A DNA stretch of 64,000 nt from Neoceratodus forsteri (lineage: Eukaryota; Chordata; Ceratodontiformes; Ceratodontidae), in NCBI GenBank assembly GCA_016271365.2, contig CM057458.1, positions 199,612,501 through 199,676,500 on the forward strand, in the 5' to 3' direction. Under the pieces are notes generated by a model. The model was given only the letters and a program-made list of their open reading frames with translations. It made no database searches and was not told the origin of the DNA. This document shows positions 22,669 to 33,115 of the stretch, one piece after another (position 1 is the first letter of the stretch; the number at the start of each line of letters is the position of its first letter). Made by a program: the position numbers and the translations under genes.

Positions 22669-25074
22669 TACAGGGGGCATGCCTCAGACAGCTAGTGTTG
22701 GAACCCCCTCAGGAGGGAGCAGTCTTAGACCTGGTACTCTCAAATGGGGAAGGAGAAAGGATCTCAGATTTAGAAGTGAGCAGCCATCTGGGAACAAGTG
22801 ACCACCAAACAGTGTGATTCACAATAAACACAGCCATAGAGTCAAGCCATATAAAAACAAGAGTATTGGACTTTAGCAAGGCTGACTTTGGGAAAATGAG
22901 AGAGTGCCTTAGAAAAGCACTAGCAAATGGGCAAGAGGGAGGGGTGGAGGAACAATGGGGAAAATCAAAACAGCCATTGCAGAGGCAACAAGCCTTTGTG
23001 TGAAGCAAATCAATAAAACACGGAAAACCAAGGAAAAAACACTATAGTTCTCAAATGAGGTGGCAGGGACAGTTAAGGAGAAAAGGATAGCATTCAGGAA
23101 ATATAAGGAAACACAGAAGGAGCAGGACGAAGAACTTTATCAGATAAAGCAGAAGGAGGCAGGAAAGGCGGTCAGAATAGCAGAGGCACAAACTGAGGAA
23201 AAGATAGCCAACTCTGTTAAGAAGGGGGATACAACTTTTTATAGGTTCATTAGGGAACGAAGAAAGACCAAAGGAGGGATACAAAGACTTAATAAATGGG
23301 AGGGAATGTGGGCAGAGGGTGAAAGTGAAAAAGCAGGGATGCTGAATGAATATTTCTGCTCAGTATTCACAACAGAAGAGGAGGGGGAGGTACCTAAACC
23401 AAACAAGGGGGAAACTCTGAATAGGGGGGTCGATACCAGTCCATTCACAGAAGAAAGGGTTTTGAAAGAACTCTTGAAACTGAGGGTGGACAAAGCAATG
23501 GGGCCTGATGGGATTCACCCAAGAATACTAAAAGAACTAAGGGTAGAACTAGTAACACCACTGACTACTCTCTTTAACAAATCATGGGAGGATGGAGTGG
23601 TACCTGAGGACTGGAGGAGGGCAAATGTGATTCCACTTCACAAGACTGGGAGCAGGGCAGAGGCAGAAAACTACAGACCAGTTAGTTTGACTTCAGTGGT
23701 AGGGAAAATGATGGAATCACTTCTGAAGGAAAGAATTGTTGAGTAGCTAGAGGCCAGTGGGGCACAGGACCCAAGGCAGCATGGTTTCACAGCAGGAAGG
23801 TCATGTCAGATGAACCTAATAGATTTCTTTGACTGAGTGACCAAAGTAGTAGACCAGGGAGGGGCTGTGGATATGGCCTATCTAGATTTTAGCAAGGCAT
23901 TCGACACAGTCTCACACAAAAGGTTAATATACAAGTTAGCAAGCCTTGGAGTGGGTCCCAAGGTGGTAGCCTGGATAGAAAACTGGCTGGACAACAGGAC
24001 GCAAAAGATAATAGTAAACGGAGTCCACAGTGAAGAAAGGAGGATAACTAGCAGGGTACCACAGGGTTCGGTACTGGGACTGGTCCTCTTTAATATCTTT
24101 ATAAGTGACATTGGAGAGCACCTGGAAGGAAAGGTATGCCTCTTTGCAGATGACACAAAGATCTGCAACAGGGTTGATACACAAGGTGGGGTGCAAAGAA
24201 TGAAAAGGGACTTGGCAAGGCTGGAGGAATGGTGAAATACGTGGCAGCTCAGATTCAAAGCAAAGAAGTGCAAGGTAATGCTTCTGGGAAACAAAAACCC
24301 AGGGGAAGAGTACACAATGGGGGGCGAGTTAATAACAACAACAAAAATCGATAAAAAGACCTAGGAGTAATTATATCAGATGACCTAAAGGTGGGCAAGC
24401 AATGTGAGAAGGCAGTAAGGAGGGCAGGGGGGATACTGGGATGCATAGGGAGAGGCATTAACAGTAGAAAACAGGAAGTTGTTATCCCTCTCTACAGACA
24501 GTTAGTGAGACCCCATCTGGAGTACTGTGTGCAATTCTGGAGACCGCAGCTCCGCAAAGACATAGACAGAGTGGAGGCTGTTCAGAGGAGGGCAACCAAA
24601 ATGGTGCAAAGTCTGCACCAGAAGACATACGAGGAGAGACTAAAACCGTTTAATATGTATACCCTTGAGGAAAGGAGGGAGAGGGGGACATGATGTAAAC
24701 TTTCAAGTATCTGAAGGGAATTAACAAGGTACAAGAGGGTCTTATCTTTCAGAAGAAGAGATGTGCAAGAACAAGGGGGCACAATTTGAAGATAGAGGGG
24801 GGATGGCTTAGAGGTAATGTTAAAAAGTATTTTTTTCACAGAGAGAGTTGTGGATGCATGGAACAGCCTTCCTGAGGAGGTTGTGGAGTCAGGAACAGTG
24901 GTAGAATTCAAGAATGCATGGGACAGGCATAAGGCAATTCTAGTGGGGGGCAGGAGGAAGTAAGCTGTTGATTAACTAGAATCTGCAGCTTATCCGTCAG
25001 GTAGGGAAATGGGCAGACTGGGTGGGCCAAGCGGTCCTTATCTGACATCAAATTCTATGTTTCTATGTTTCTAT
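22669..25074 (+). mobile_element. CR1 LINE, 5'-truncated, inserted in the DIRS polymerase gene
   Basis: The sequence begins inside the endonuclease domain (QGACLRQLVLEPPQEGAVLDLVLSNGE...SSHLGTSDHQTV) and runs through RT to a complete 3' end made of repeated TTTCTATG (25055-25074). DIRS coding sequence stops at about 22668 and resumes at about 25075. CR1 insertions are typically 5'-truncated and end in a short repeated tail with little or no target duplication. It is one of the best preserved CR1 copies in the window and is younger than the DIRS copy. Confidence 0.9.
22690..24700 (+). pseudogene. CR1 ORF2 inside the DIRS element
   Basis: The endonuclease tail (22690-22815) is followed by an open frame at 23060-23746 with GPDGIHPRILKELRVELVTPLTTLFNKSWEDG and ENYRPVSLTSVVGKMMESLLKERIVE. 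After a TAG, 23837-24235 carries [39 protein letters not shown] and LFADDTKIC (about 24145-24170, the catalytic Asp pair). Then 24391-24693 has EYCVQFWRPQLRKDIDRVEAVQRRATKMVQ. The interruptions are few (TAG at 23743, TGA at 23834, TGA at 24233 and a frame change near 24350). That makes it the most complete CR1 polymerase on the plus strand here. Confidence 0.88.
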
Positions 25075-25980
25075 GATCAGGACAATTTGAGGCAAGGGGT
25101 TCCATTTTCCACTCAGTCTCATTCAGTTGTCCTCACCATAGATGCTTCCCTGCTGGGCTGAGGAGCCCATTTGGGGGAACTTACCATCCAGGGACTGTGG
25201 TTACCTCAGGAATCTCTGCTTCACATCAATCTCTTGTAACTCAGAGCAGTGTTTCTAGCACTGCAAACTTTTTCCAAATCTGTACAGAACAAGGTGGTTC
25301 AAGTCAGAACAGACAACACCACCACCATGTGGTACATCAACAAGCAAGGAGGCACTCGGTCTACGGCCTTATGCACAGAAGTGATGACTGATGAAGTTGT
25401 GGTCCCTGGCCTATTCCCTGCAAACCTCTCTGATAGCAGTTCACCTCCCAGGGAAGGACAATGTCCTAGCAGATGCACTGAGCAGAATATCCCAGGGCCA
25501 CCACGAATGGGCCCTAGATCCTCTGGTGTTGAAAGTGATTTTCTCAAGATGGGACACTCCAGAGATAGATCTTTTTGCAGCCCCAGACAATCACCAACTT
25601 CCTATTTTTTGTTGTAGACCCCAAGTCTTGGGCTCAATCCCCCTGGATGCTCTGATCCTGAACTGGGAAGGGAAATTTCTGTATGCTTCCCCCCTTCCCT
25701 CTCCTGTTCAAAGTGCTTGTCAAGATAAGATCACAACCATGCAAAGTGATTCTGATTTCTCCAGACTTGACCAGGCAGCCATGGTATCCCTTGTTGCTGT
25801 CCCTAACACTCCATCTTCCCTTGTCTCTTCCCAGGAATTACAATCTGTTAACATCCTCTCAGGGGAGGATTTGGTACCCAAATCTTCAGTCTCTCAATCT
25901 CAAGGCTTGGCTCTTGAAGAGTTAGAGTTTGCAGATCTGCATCTTTCCCAAGGGGTTCTGGATATCCTTAAGGCTTCTTG
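25075..25980 (+). pseudogene. DIRS RNase H and following domain (part after the CR1 insertion)
   Basis: DIRS coding resumes at 25075 (DQDNLRQGVPF). RNase H is recognised from IDASLLG (25135-25160), VRTDNTTTMWYINKQGG (25305-25355) and GKDNVLADALSR (25451-25486). The next region (HEWALDPLVLKVIFSRWDTPEIDLFA...LPIFCCR) is the segment that follows RNase H in vertebrate DIRS elements. I do not see a clear methyltransferase. A TGA in the first RNase H motif (near 25160) and a frame change near 25400 break the frame. The end at 25979-25981 is a TGA directly before the recombinase. Confidence 0.8.
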
Positions 25981-25981
25981 A

Positions 25982-26962
25982 AAGCCTTCCACCAGAAAGA
26001 CATACAACTTCAAATGGAAAAGATTCAGCATTTGGTGTTCTAAGAAAAATATTTCTCCAGACTCTGCTGAATTGCCTACGGTTCTGGATTATATGGTCCA
26101 TCTTAATGGCCTAGGTCTCAGACCAGCTACTCTCAAGGTACACTTGGCAGCTGTTTCTGCTTTCCTGTCTGTAGGCAAGTCTTCCTCTCTGTCATCCCAT
26201 CCTGTATTTTGTAATTTTTTCAAGGGATTGCTTCACACCAATCCCCCCTTTAGGGATCCTGCTCCTGCTTGGGATCTTAATGTTTGCATTGCTCAGCATA
26301 TGCAATCCCACTTTTAAGCCTTTGTCCTCAGCAGAGCTTAATTACTTGACTTGGAAAACTGTGTTTTTGGTAGCCATTACTTCTGCCAGACGTATCAGTG
26401 AATTGCAAGCCTTGTCAGTGGAATCTGATTTCATCTCTTTTCACAGACATGAAGTGGTCCTTAGAACTAACAGAAAGTTCTTGCCTAAAGTGGTTTCAGA
26501 TTTCCACCTCAATCAGTCTATATCTCTCCCTGTTTTCTTCACTGATCATTCTTCCTCGGGAGAGAGGAGGCTACACAGTTTGGATGTTAAAAGAGCCCTT
26601 AGCTACTACATAGAGCGTACCAAGGGTCGCAGGTTTGAATCCCTCTAGTTGTTCCTCACTTATGGAGAAGTTGGGAAGGGCAAACCTGCCACTAAGAGAT
26701 CTATTGCTAGATGGATTGTTTCTTGTATACAATTCTGCTATGAAAAACTGGGTAGAATTCCACCCTCAGGCCTGAGGGCTCATTCCACAAGAGGTACAGC
26801 TGCTTCCCTGGCTGCTGCCAGGGATATCCCTCTCTTAGAAATGTGTCAAGCAGCCACCTGAAAAACAGTCCATACTTATACCAAGCATTACTCTCTGGAT
26901 ATCCAGGCTAGGAGTGATGCTCAGTTTGGCATAGCAGTACTTCAGAGCCTGTTTCCAAAGTA
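25982..26962 (+). pseudogene. DIRS tyrosine recombinase
   Basis: The N-terminal core-binding part begins with KPSTRKTYNFKWKRFSIWC (25982-26035), then VLDYMVHLNGLGLRPATLKVHLAAVSAF. The catalytic part contains TSARRISELQALSV (26377-26420, first Arg), HSTRG (26780-26795, the His-x-x-Arg pair) and TKHYSLD (26880-26900, the nucleophile Tyr). All four signature positions are therefore recognisable. Interruptions occur near 26070, 26315, 26645 and 26860 (a Trp codon now TGA). The enzyme would integrate the circular DIRS DNA. Length and motif spacing fit the family. Confidence 0.85.
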
Positions 26963-27000
26963 GGTTTTGTCCCTCCTCCATGGAGGTACTGCTTGGTAGT

Positions 27001-27100
27001 CTGCATTTGTCAGAATACAGCAAGACTTCAAGTTGTTTGAAGAATAAATGACTCACCTTAGTAATTATGTTTCTTCTAGTGGAGTCTTTCTGTATTCTGA
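27001..27100 (+). repeat. DIRS internal complementary region
   Basis: 27001-27040 is the reverse complement of the left outer end (19441-19480, with one or two differences). 27048-27100 is the reverse complement of the right outer end (27492-27545). Their fusion at about 27041 predicts the circle junction used in DIRS replication. Confidence 0.85.
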
Positions 27101-27355
27101 CCTCCCCCCCGCCTCCCCTCTCAGAACCTAGATTTTTGGGGTGTGGTTGGGCAGGTGAAGTGTTGGCACCCTAGAGGTGCCCCCTTCCTTTACACCCTCT
27201 TTTTTCTTTGGGTGGGATGTGTTCATTTAATTGGTTTTTGTTTTTGGGTTTCCTGACTTGAGTCTTCCCTTGAGAACCAAAAACATTATAATTCTGTCAG
27301 TTGGTTAGTTAAAAATGTTACAGTTTTCACACAGAACAGCTTGTGAGTTTTTGCT

Positions 27356-27550
27356 CGTAAAGATCTGACGGCTGTAGTTTAAATAACCACAGGCAGAAGC
27401 TTCAACTGAGCTCGAGATGAACATTCTATGCCATGCATAGAAAAGTTAACCCTATGTTCTCCGGGGCAGTTGAAAGGCAGGACCTAACTGCATTTGTCAG
27501 AATACAGCAAGAATCCACTAGAAGAAACATAATTACTAAGGCAAGTAATT
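27356..27550 (+). repeat. DIRS right inverted terminal repeat
   Basis: The inverted match to 19457-19613 spans 27356-27512. It is followed by the right-specific extension GAATCCACTAGAAGAAACATAATTACTAAGGC, which is also found inverted in the internal complementary region. The last bases before the next CR1 fragment are at about 27550. Confidence 0.85.
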
Positions 27551-27554
27551 TTTT

Positions 27555-27778
27555 CTTCTGGTACCTTATTAATACCTGTTAGGTATTTGAACATTTCTAT
27601 CATATTCCCCTTTCTCTCCTCTCTTCTAGAGAGTAAATATTCAGTTCCTTGAGTCTCTCCTCAATGGGCTTTTGATGCAGGTCGTGCACCATTTTGGTAG
27701 CCCTCTTTTGTACCGCCTCCACCATATCAGTGTCCTTCCAGAAGTGGAGCCTCCAGAACTGGACACAGTACTCAGGTA
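27555..27778 (-). pseudogene. CR1-type LINE C-terminal fragment (antisense)
   Basis: The minus strand encodes EYCVQFWRLHFWKDTDMVEAVQKRATKMVHDLHQKPIEERLKELNIYSLEERRERG, the CR1 ORF2 C-terminus. The 5' side joins the LTR-like repeat below, giving a chimeric open frame of 106 codons that is not a real gene. Confidence 0.78.
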
Positions 27779-27779
27779 T

Positions 27780-28280
27780 CCAGTGAAGATGGCAGTCACA
27801 AAAACAGCGATGCCAAAATGGGCAAAGGAAAACAGCATGGACACGTAGGGTAAGGGGTACAATATAGAGATCACCAGAACAATGACCTATGGCTCCCCCT
27901 TCTTGAGTTGCATCCCCCATGGAATTGGTTATTTTAGTAAGCGGGCTGTGGGGGGCACAACTCCCACAGAAAGCACATTCCCAAGGTATTACTGCGAATT
28001 ACAAGATGGGGGGGGGGTAAGAAAAGTGTGCCAAACCTTAAACAGAACAAGTCCAGGAAGGAACACACTCAACAGATTAGATGTCCACACACTGGCTCAA
28101 GTAATCCCAAGGTTTATTTCAGATTCAACAGGTACAATGACCACCAGTGCTGTAACAGATCTCACTGGCCACAATAGCCCTGGCACTTCGCGGGTCCACA
28201 CTGACCCTTTTCCAAGGGGTATGGCTATTGGGAGCTTATACAACCATTTTATAGTGTTTTCAATTAACTTCTGGTGAAGA
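27780..28280 (-). repeat. LTR-like interspersed repeat, copy 1
   Basis: Read on the minus strand, it starts with ATTATTTAATTGAAATCTT, then CTATAAAATGG (TATA-like), then about 125 bp later GAAATAAACC (polyadenylation-like) and GGGATTACTTGAGCC. It ends in a segment CCCCTTACCCTA...TGCTGTTTT. The same order occurs on the plus strand at 32443-32830. A TATA box followed by AATAAA in this spacing resembles a solo LTR plus adjoining sequence, but I cannot fix the ends. A run of nine or ten G lies near 28008-28017. Confidence 0.5.
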
Positions 28281-28358
28281 TTTCAATTAAATAATTATAA
28301 AGCCCATTATACTGTGATTCTAAACTAAATACAAAAACATCATATAGAGGATAATATA

Positions 28359-28500
28359 TGGGGTGGTGTGTGTAATGAGATTTTACACACACCCAAGTTG
28401 TGGGATGCTACATAAATCACGAGGTCGAAGCCTGAGAGTTTTATAAAATGTATCCCACAATGAGGGTGTATGTAAAATCTCATTACACACACCACCCCTT
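28359..28500. mobile_element. small foldback or MITE, about 140 bp
   Basis: GGGGTGGTGTGTGTAATGAG at 28359 and its inverted counterpart ending at 28499 begin arms of about 50 bp that match almost perfectly, up to TTGTGGGATGCTAC. They are separated by about 35 bp. No coding capacity. The flanks (ATAT and TTAT) are too AT-rich to assign a target duplication. Confidence 0.65.
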
Positions 28501-29757
28501 ATTTTATTTTTTATAATTGCTGGCATGTGCTTTTTCACCTCAGCAATCATAGAAAATAAACTGATCAGTTTTTCAGGCAACCGTGGACTAGTCAGAAGTC
28601 TTAGCGTCTGCCAAGTTATAGTGCTCTGCTTATGTGATGTAAGAAGAAGTGTTGAAAATAACGGCATCTGTGTCTGTATTTTTTCTATTTGTTTCCAGTA
28701 TTCTTAAACTTACCGGCAAACAGCGGTTGCGGAGCTGCGGTGTACTTCGGTATGAAGAGGAGAGACCTGCCAGCTCTTGTGTGTGGAGAGAGACACCAGA
28801 TGGTGTGTTCCTTTTCTGCTGGTTTTCGTTCACCAGAATAGGCTTTTATTTTTTTTTTCAAATAAAAAAAAAACGCCAACAGCGAGGGGCATTGCTTCTC
28901 GGAACAGTGAACATCGCGTAGTAAAGGAACACTGTGACTGGTGCATGCGTGATCAGAGGGAAACCTGGCACGTGTTTGCCATTATTACCAGTCCAACTGG
29001 TTATAATGGCAAATTATAACCGGGTTTCCCTATGGGAAAAAGCGCTACTCAGTAATTATATCATAATAATAAATGGAAAGAAATCACTGCTATCATTCAT
29101 ATCTACTTAATAGTTGTCTCAGATAAACCTATTTCAGAACTGATGTTTGAATCTCAATGTAACTTCACAAGAGAAAGCCGTTTTAGCAAAAATGAATACA
29201 TATCCAATTAAATCACAGCAGTAGCAAACTGCATGTCCAGGATCCAAGGCATATGGGGGGGCTGTGAGGAAATGCACGTTTCACGAACACCAAGAATGGA
29301 ACTGAAATCTCTGAATTTCGACAACCACTGTGCATGGGATTTCTATCTGTAGCAGCTTCTGTTCTTGCATTGCAAGCAGTATTTGGTACAGGAGTTACTG
29401 TATGTAGGGACTTGTTTTCAATATTTTTATTTTTTCAACTTGATGAAGAACGGCTTCTCCATCTGGAAATCTCTCCTGCAACCACTGCTCTACAATCAAA
29501 GTACCGAATATGGAGAAATGTATGTCCATTTCCCCCTGGCTTGCACAGTCTCCTCTGCTTGCTAAGAAGTTAAAAACAAATAACTACTCCTCAAAGCGAA
29601 CAGGAGAAGATATGTAGATCCCTCCACAGTGTAAAGAGCCCTCCTCGAAATTCTGGAACAGGATCCAGTAGCTAAACCATGGATTAAATAGGGAATTTAA
29701 TCCATGGCCACCTGACACCTTTTGTCCAATCACTAACACATGGGTAGGTAACCCATG
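28500..29757. other. no recognised gene; contains an 80-bp palindrome
   Basis: Short open frames only. A near-perfect hairpin lies at 28955-29034 (arms of about 38 bp around a CCA centre). An A-rich run lies at about 28850-28873. No family assignment. Confidence 0.5.
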
Positions 29758-29760
29758 TTA

Positions 29761-32455
29761 AACAAGCATTTGTCAATGCCAAGTGTTGCTTGCTGTCATT
29801 AGCAGTGGAAGTGCAGGAGTTAGACAGATGCAGTATAGAAATGGCAGTAAAGTATTGAACTGATGCCAACTCCATCCCCACCCTGCAGAGATGGACAGGC
29901 ATTAGGGTGTGCCTTTGGGTCATCACCCAAATAGTAACGACATTTCACCTCACCCCACTGTGCAGGCACTTACAAGTATCGAGGTGTGCTTTCAAGTGTT
30001 TGGGCTTTACACTCACCTCATTGCATAAGAAAATACCCTGAAATGGGTGCAGTATAGGAGAATGGGGTGAACTCTGGGGACAAAGGGTCCAAGGCGCACC
30101 TTTATGCCTGCCACTGGCTGTAGGGTGGGGGTGGAATGGCATGCGCATTACTGTCGACAATCCCAAGTCACATCCCTGACACCTGTCAGTCCCTACAGTG
30201 TAGGGCATTATGATCAAACACCCTGACACCCTGTGTGTTTCTTGGTATTTTTACTCCAAGTTTTCAACATGGGCTTTTTGTGACCCCACTGCATGAACAT
30301 TGACACTATCAGTTCGTTAGCTGAAAGGTGATTTTGCACAGCGACTGTGCCATTTGGCGCCACAGGTGTGAAAACACATTTTGAACAGGATCTGAAAAAT
30401 GATAGCTGTACTGTTCATGAAGAGGTGTAAAAAAAATGGCAATGTTTAAAATCTGGAGGGAAAATATAAAAAAACTGGTGAAGTCATGAGTGTGTGTAGA
30501 AACTGTGCAACACACACCCATAATGTGATTAATTTTGTGATTTTTTACAGCAGATTTTCAACATAGACATTTCTGGACCTACACTCATGAACAGTGTCAC
30601 TGTCATTTTCTTAATCTATCCCGAACACTGATTTCCCACAGCGACCGTGCTATTCTGCGCCAGAAGTGTGAAAACACATTTTGGCAAGGGTGTGAAAAAT
30701 GACAGCTGTACTCTTCATAAGGAGGTGTGGAAAAATGCCAATGTTGAAAATCTGGACTGAAAAGATTACGAATTCATGAACTTATGAGGGTGCGGGGAAA
30801 TTGCACAATGCACACTCATAAGACTGTCATTTTATGGACATTTGTCACCAAATTTTCAATATAGCCAGTTTAAGACATCTGCTCATGTACAGTGTCACTG
30901 TGATTTTCTTAATCTGTCCTGAACATTGATTTTGCACTCCGACCACACCACTGTGTGCTACATGTGCGAAAACACATTTTGGGTGGGATGTGAAAAATGA
31001 CAACTGTACTGTTCATAAGGAGGTGTGGTAAAATGGCAATGCTGAAAATCTGGAGTGGAAATATTAAAAATGTTAGGAGTTACGAGAGTGCAAAGGAAGT
31101 GCGCAATGCACGCTCGTAAAACAGTCATTTTGTGGAATTTTTTCACCAAATTTCCAACATAGGGTTTTTGGGGGCCTACCTCATGAACAGTGTTACTGTG
31201 ATAATCTTAATCTGTCCTGAACATCGATTTCACACACCAACCACGCCATTGAGCACTACATGTGCGAAAACACATTTCAGGCAAGATGTGAAAAATGATA
31301 GCTGTACTGTTCATAGGAAGGTATGGTAAAATGGCAATGTTGAAAATCTGGAGTGAAAATGCTCGAAGTTAGGAGCGTGCATAGGAACTGCACAACTCAC
31401 TCTCGTAAAACAGTCATTTTGGGGAATTTTTATACCAAATTTTCAACCTAGGGTTTTTGGGGGCCTACCTTATGAACTGTGACACTGTCATTTTGTTAAT
31501 CTGTCCAGAAAGGTGGTTCCACACAGTGACCGTGAAATCACTTTTCTGGACTGAATAACAAAATGACAGTGACTGAGTTCATGAGGTGGGGTCCCAAGAA
31601 CCCCATGTTGAAAATTTGGTTAAAACATTCCCAAAAATGGCCGCGATATGCAGCAAAGTTGAAAAAAAAAAACAATTTATGCCATTATGCTGCTTACCTC
31701 CATTTCTTCAGTTCGCGGTCGGCTTTGAAGAGTACAGACATGTTCCCAGTTCATCGAAGATCATTGCGCTGGTGCTCCGGAGGTAAGTATGTAGTGAGAA
31801 GTAGGGGTGTGGGGAGATGGGGTACGCAGAGGGTGGGAGCGGTTTGGGGGAGGGGCTAAGAGAATCAATGAGGGACTGTTTTTTTCTAGGACTTTTTTTT
31901 AAAGATGATGGGGGACTCTTGCCACGCTGGGGTGAGCTCCCAGCGTGGCATCAGGCAATTTATTTGGGGGCAGTGGAGTCAATGGGGATTGGGCACCCCC
32001 ATTGGCCAAGGAGACTTTTGCCACTCTGGGGTGGGCTCCCAGCGTGGCAGATGGAAGTTTGTTTGGGGGCAGTGGAGCCAGTGGGGAACTGGGCACCCCC
32101 ATTGGCCATACAGTGTGCTGGGGGGGATGCATGAGCCATGGGGGGGTGCATTATGCTAACGGGGACTGGGCACCCTGTCAGCTTTTTTTTTTATTTATTG
32201 AAATGTTTCACCAGGAAGGCATACTGAATGGCAGGTGGCAGCTTTCCGTCGGCTTCCTAGGGACTGTGAGAGGCCAACGGAGAAGTCGTCGCCATGATGA
32301 CACCACGCAATCAGCTGTTTTGGTAGCTTGTAATGCACCAAAACAGCTGACTGCATGGTGACGTGGGCAAATTTCTTGATGCATTGTGGTCTGCTCCCTA
32401 ACTGCTGACTGATGCAATGTGTTTCTTGCACATGCGTGCAAGCAACACAAAAATT
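29761..32455 (+). repeat. left arm of the large inverted repeat (hairpin-unit family, copy 2)
   Basis: In order: an outer part with two blocks (29761-29950 and about 29940-30240); four to five units of about 295 bp starting near 30249, 30541, 30840, 31142 and 31430; a GC-rich block at 31707-31795 with a GTAAGT donor-like end; a 107-bp tandem repeat; and an inner end CATGCGTGCAAGCAACACAAAA near 32430-32452. The last unit region (31470-31590) is a strong palindrome. All open frames here appear incidental. Confidence 0.75.
31910..32112 (+). repeat. tandem repeat, unit about 107 bp, two copies
   Basis: The segment CTTGCCACGCTGGGGTGAGC...GATTGGGCACCCCCATTGGCC is repeated once directly downstream with few changes. 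Equivalent, less regular copies occur in the family member at 6830-6990 and, inverted, at 37660-37880. Confidence 0.75.
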
Positions 32456-32830
32456 ATTTAATTGAAATCTTTACCTGAAGTTAACTGAAAATACTATAAA
32501 ATGGTTGTGTAAGCTCCCAATAACCACACCCCCCGATGAAAGGTCAATGTGGACCCAAAGCACTAGGGCTTTTGTGGCCAGTGAGATTTGTTACAGCACA
32601 GGCAGTCATTGTACCTGTTGAATCTGAAATAAACCTTGGGATTACTTGAGCCAGTATGTGGACATCTAATCTGTGGAGTGTGTTTCTTCCTGGACTTCCT
32701 CCCCACAGAAAGCCACTGTGGCATTGTTGTCACTGTTTCGGCAATAGCTATGTTGCACCCCTTGCCCTATGTGGCCACACTGTTTTGTCTTTACCCATTT
32801 CAGTCTTGCCATTTTTCAGTCGCCATTATC
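32443..32830 (+). repeat. LTR-like interspersed repeat, copy 2
   Basis: Same order as the minus-strand copy at 27780-28280: ATTTAATTGAAATCTT, CTATAAAATGG near 32494, AATAAACC near 32626, GGGATTACTTGAGCC, and then the segment CCCCTTGCCCTATGTGGCC. It is about 85% similar by eye. It begins exactly where the left arm of the hairpin-unit element ends. Confidence 0.5.
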
Positions 32831-32834
32831 ACAT

Positions 32835-33115
32835 AGAACCCAATACTTGAAGTGGGGTCTTACCAGTGGTCTGTACAGGGGTAATATTACCACCTTCCTC
32901 CTACTGATGATACCCCTACCTATTCACCTGAGCATCCTGCTATCCTTCCTCACTTCCTTATCACACTGCTTGACTACCTTCAGGTCATCAGGAATGATTA
33001 CTCCAAAGTCCCTTTCCTGTTTGGTGGTTGCCAGTACTTCCCCTCCCTATTGGTATGTAGCCCCCGGGTTTGTGTGCCTCAAGTGCATGATTTTACATTT
33101 TTTTGCATTCATGGG
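32835..33115 (-). pseudogene. CR1-type LINE fragment (antisense)
   Basis: On the minus strand this is the region just before the C-terminal motif of CR1 ORF2 (usual form CKVMHL.NKNPGEEY...LGVIISDDLK...G and IPLYRQLV.PHLEY), here read through CAAGTATTGGGTTC and GGTAATATTACC equivalents. It meets a plus-strand CR1 fragment head to head at about 33115. Confidence 0.6.

Larger units (their letters stand above)
19438..27550 (+). mobile_element. DIRS-type tyrosine-recombinase retrotransposon, interrupted by CR1
   Basis: The element has inverted termini, a gag-like ORF, RT with RNase H, and a tyrosine recombinase. Near the right end is an internal complementary region (27001-27100) that is the reverse complement of the left outermost end joined to that of the right outermost end. 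This arrangement is diagnostic of DIRS elements, which are thought to replicate through a circular DNA intermediate and integrate by recombinase without target duplication. Removing the inner CR1 (22669-25074) leaves about 5.7 kb, the usual DIRS size. Stops and shifts in every ORF show it is inactive. DIRS elements are common in amphibians, fishes and some reptiles and absent from mammals and birds. Confidence 0.9.

Noticed and set aside
22353..22817. A 154-codon open frame crossing two elements
   Set aside because: Its first part is out of frame with the DIRS RT and its second part is CR1 endonuclease. It is a chance fusion across the insertion junction.
27600..27920. A 106-codon antisense frame with a CR1 C-terminus and an unrelated N-terminus
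   Set aside because: The N-terminal part is the LTR-like repeat, which also occurs without CR1 in another frame. No evidence for a real fusion protein.
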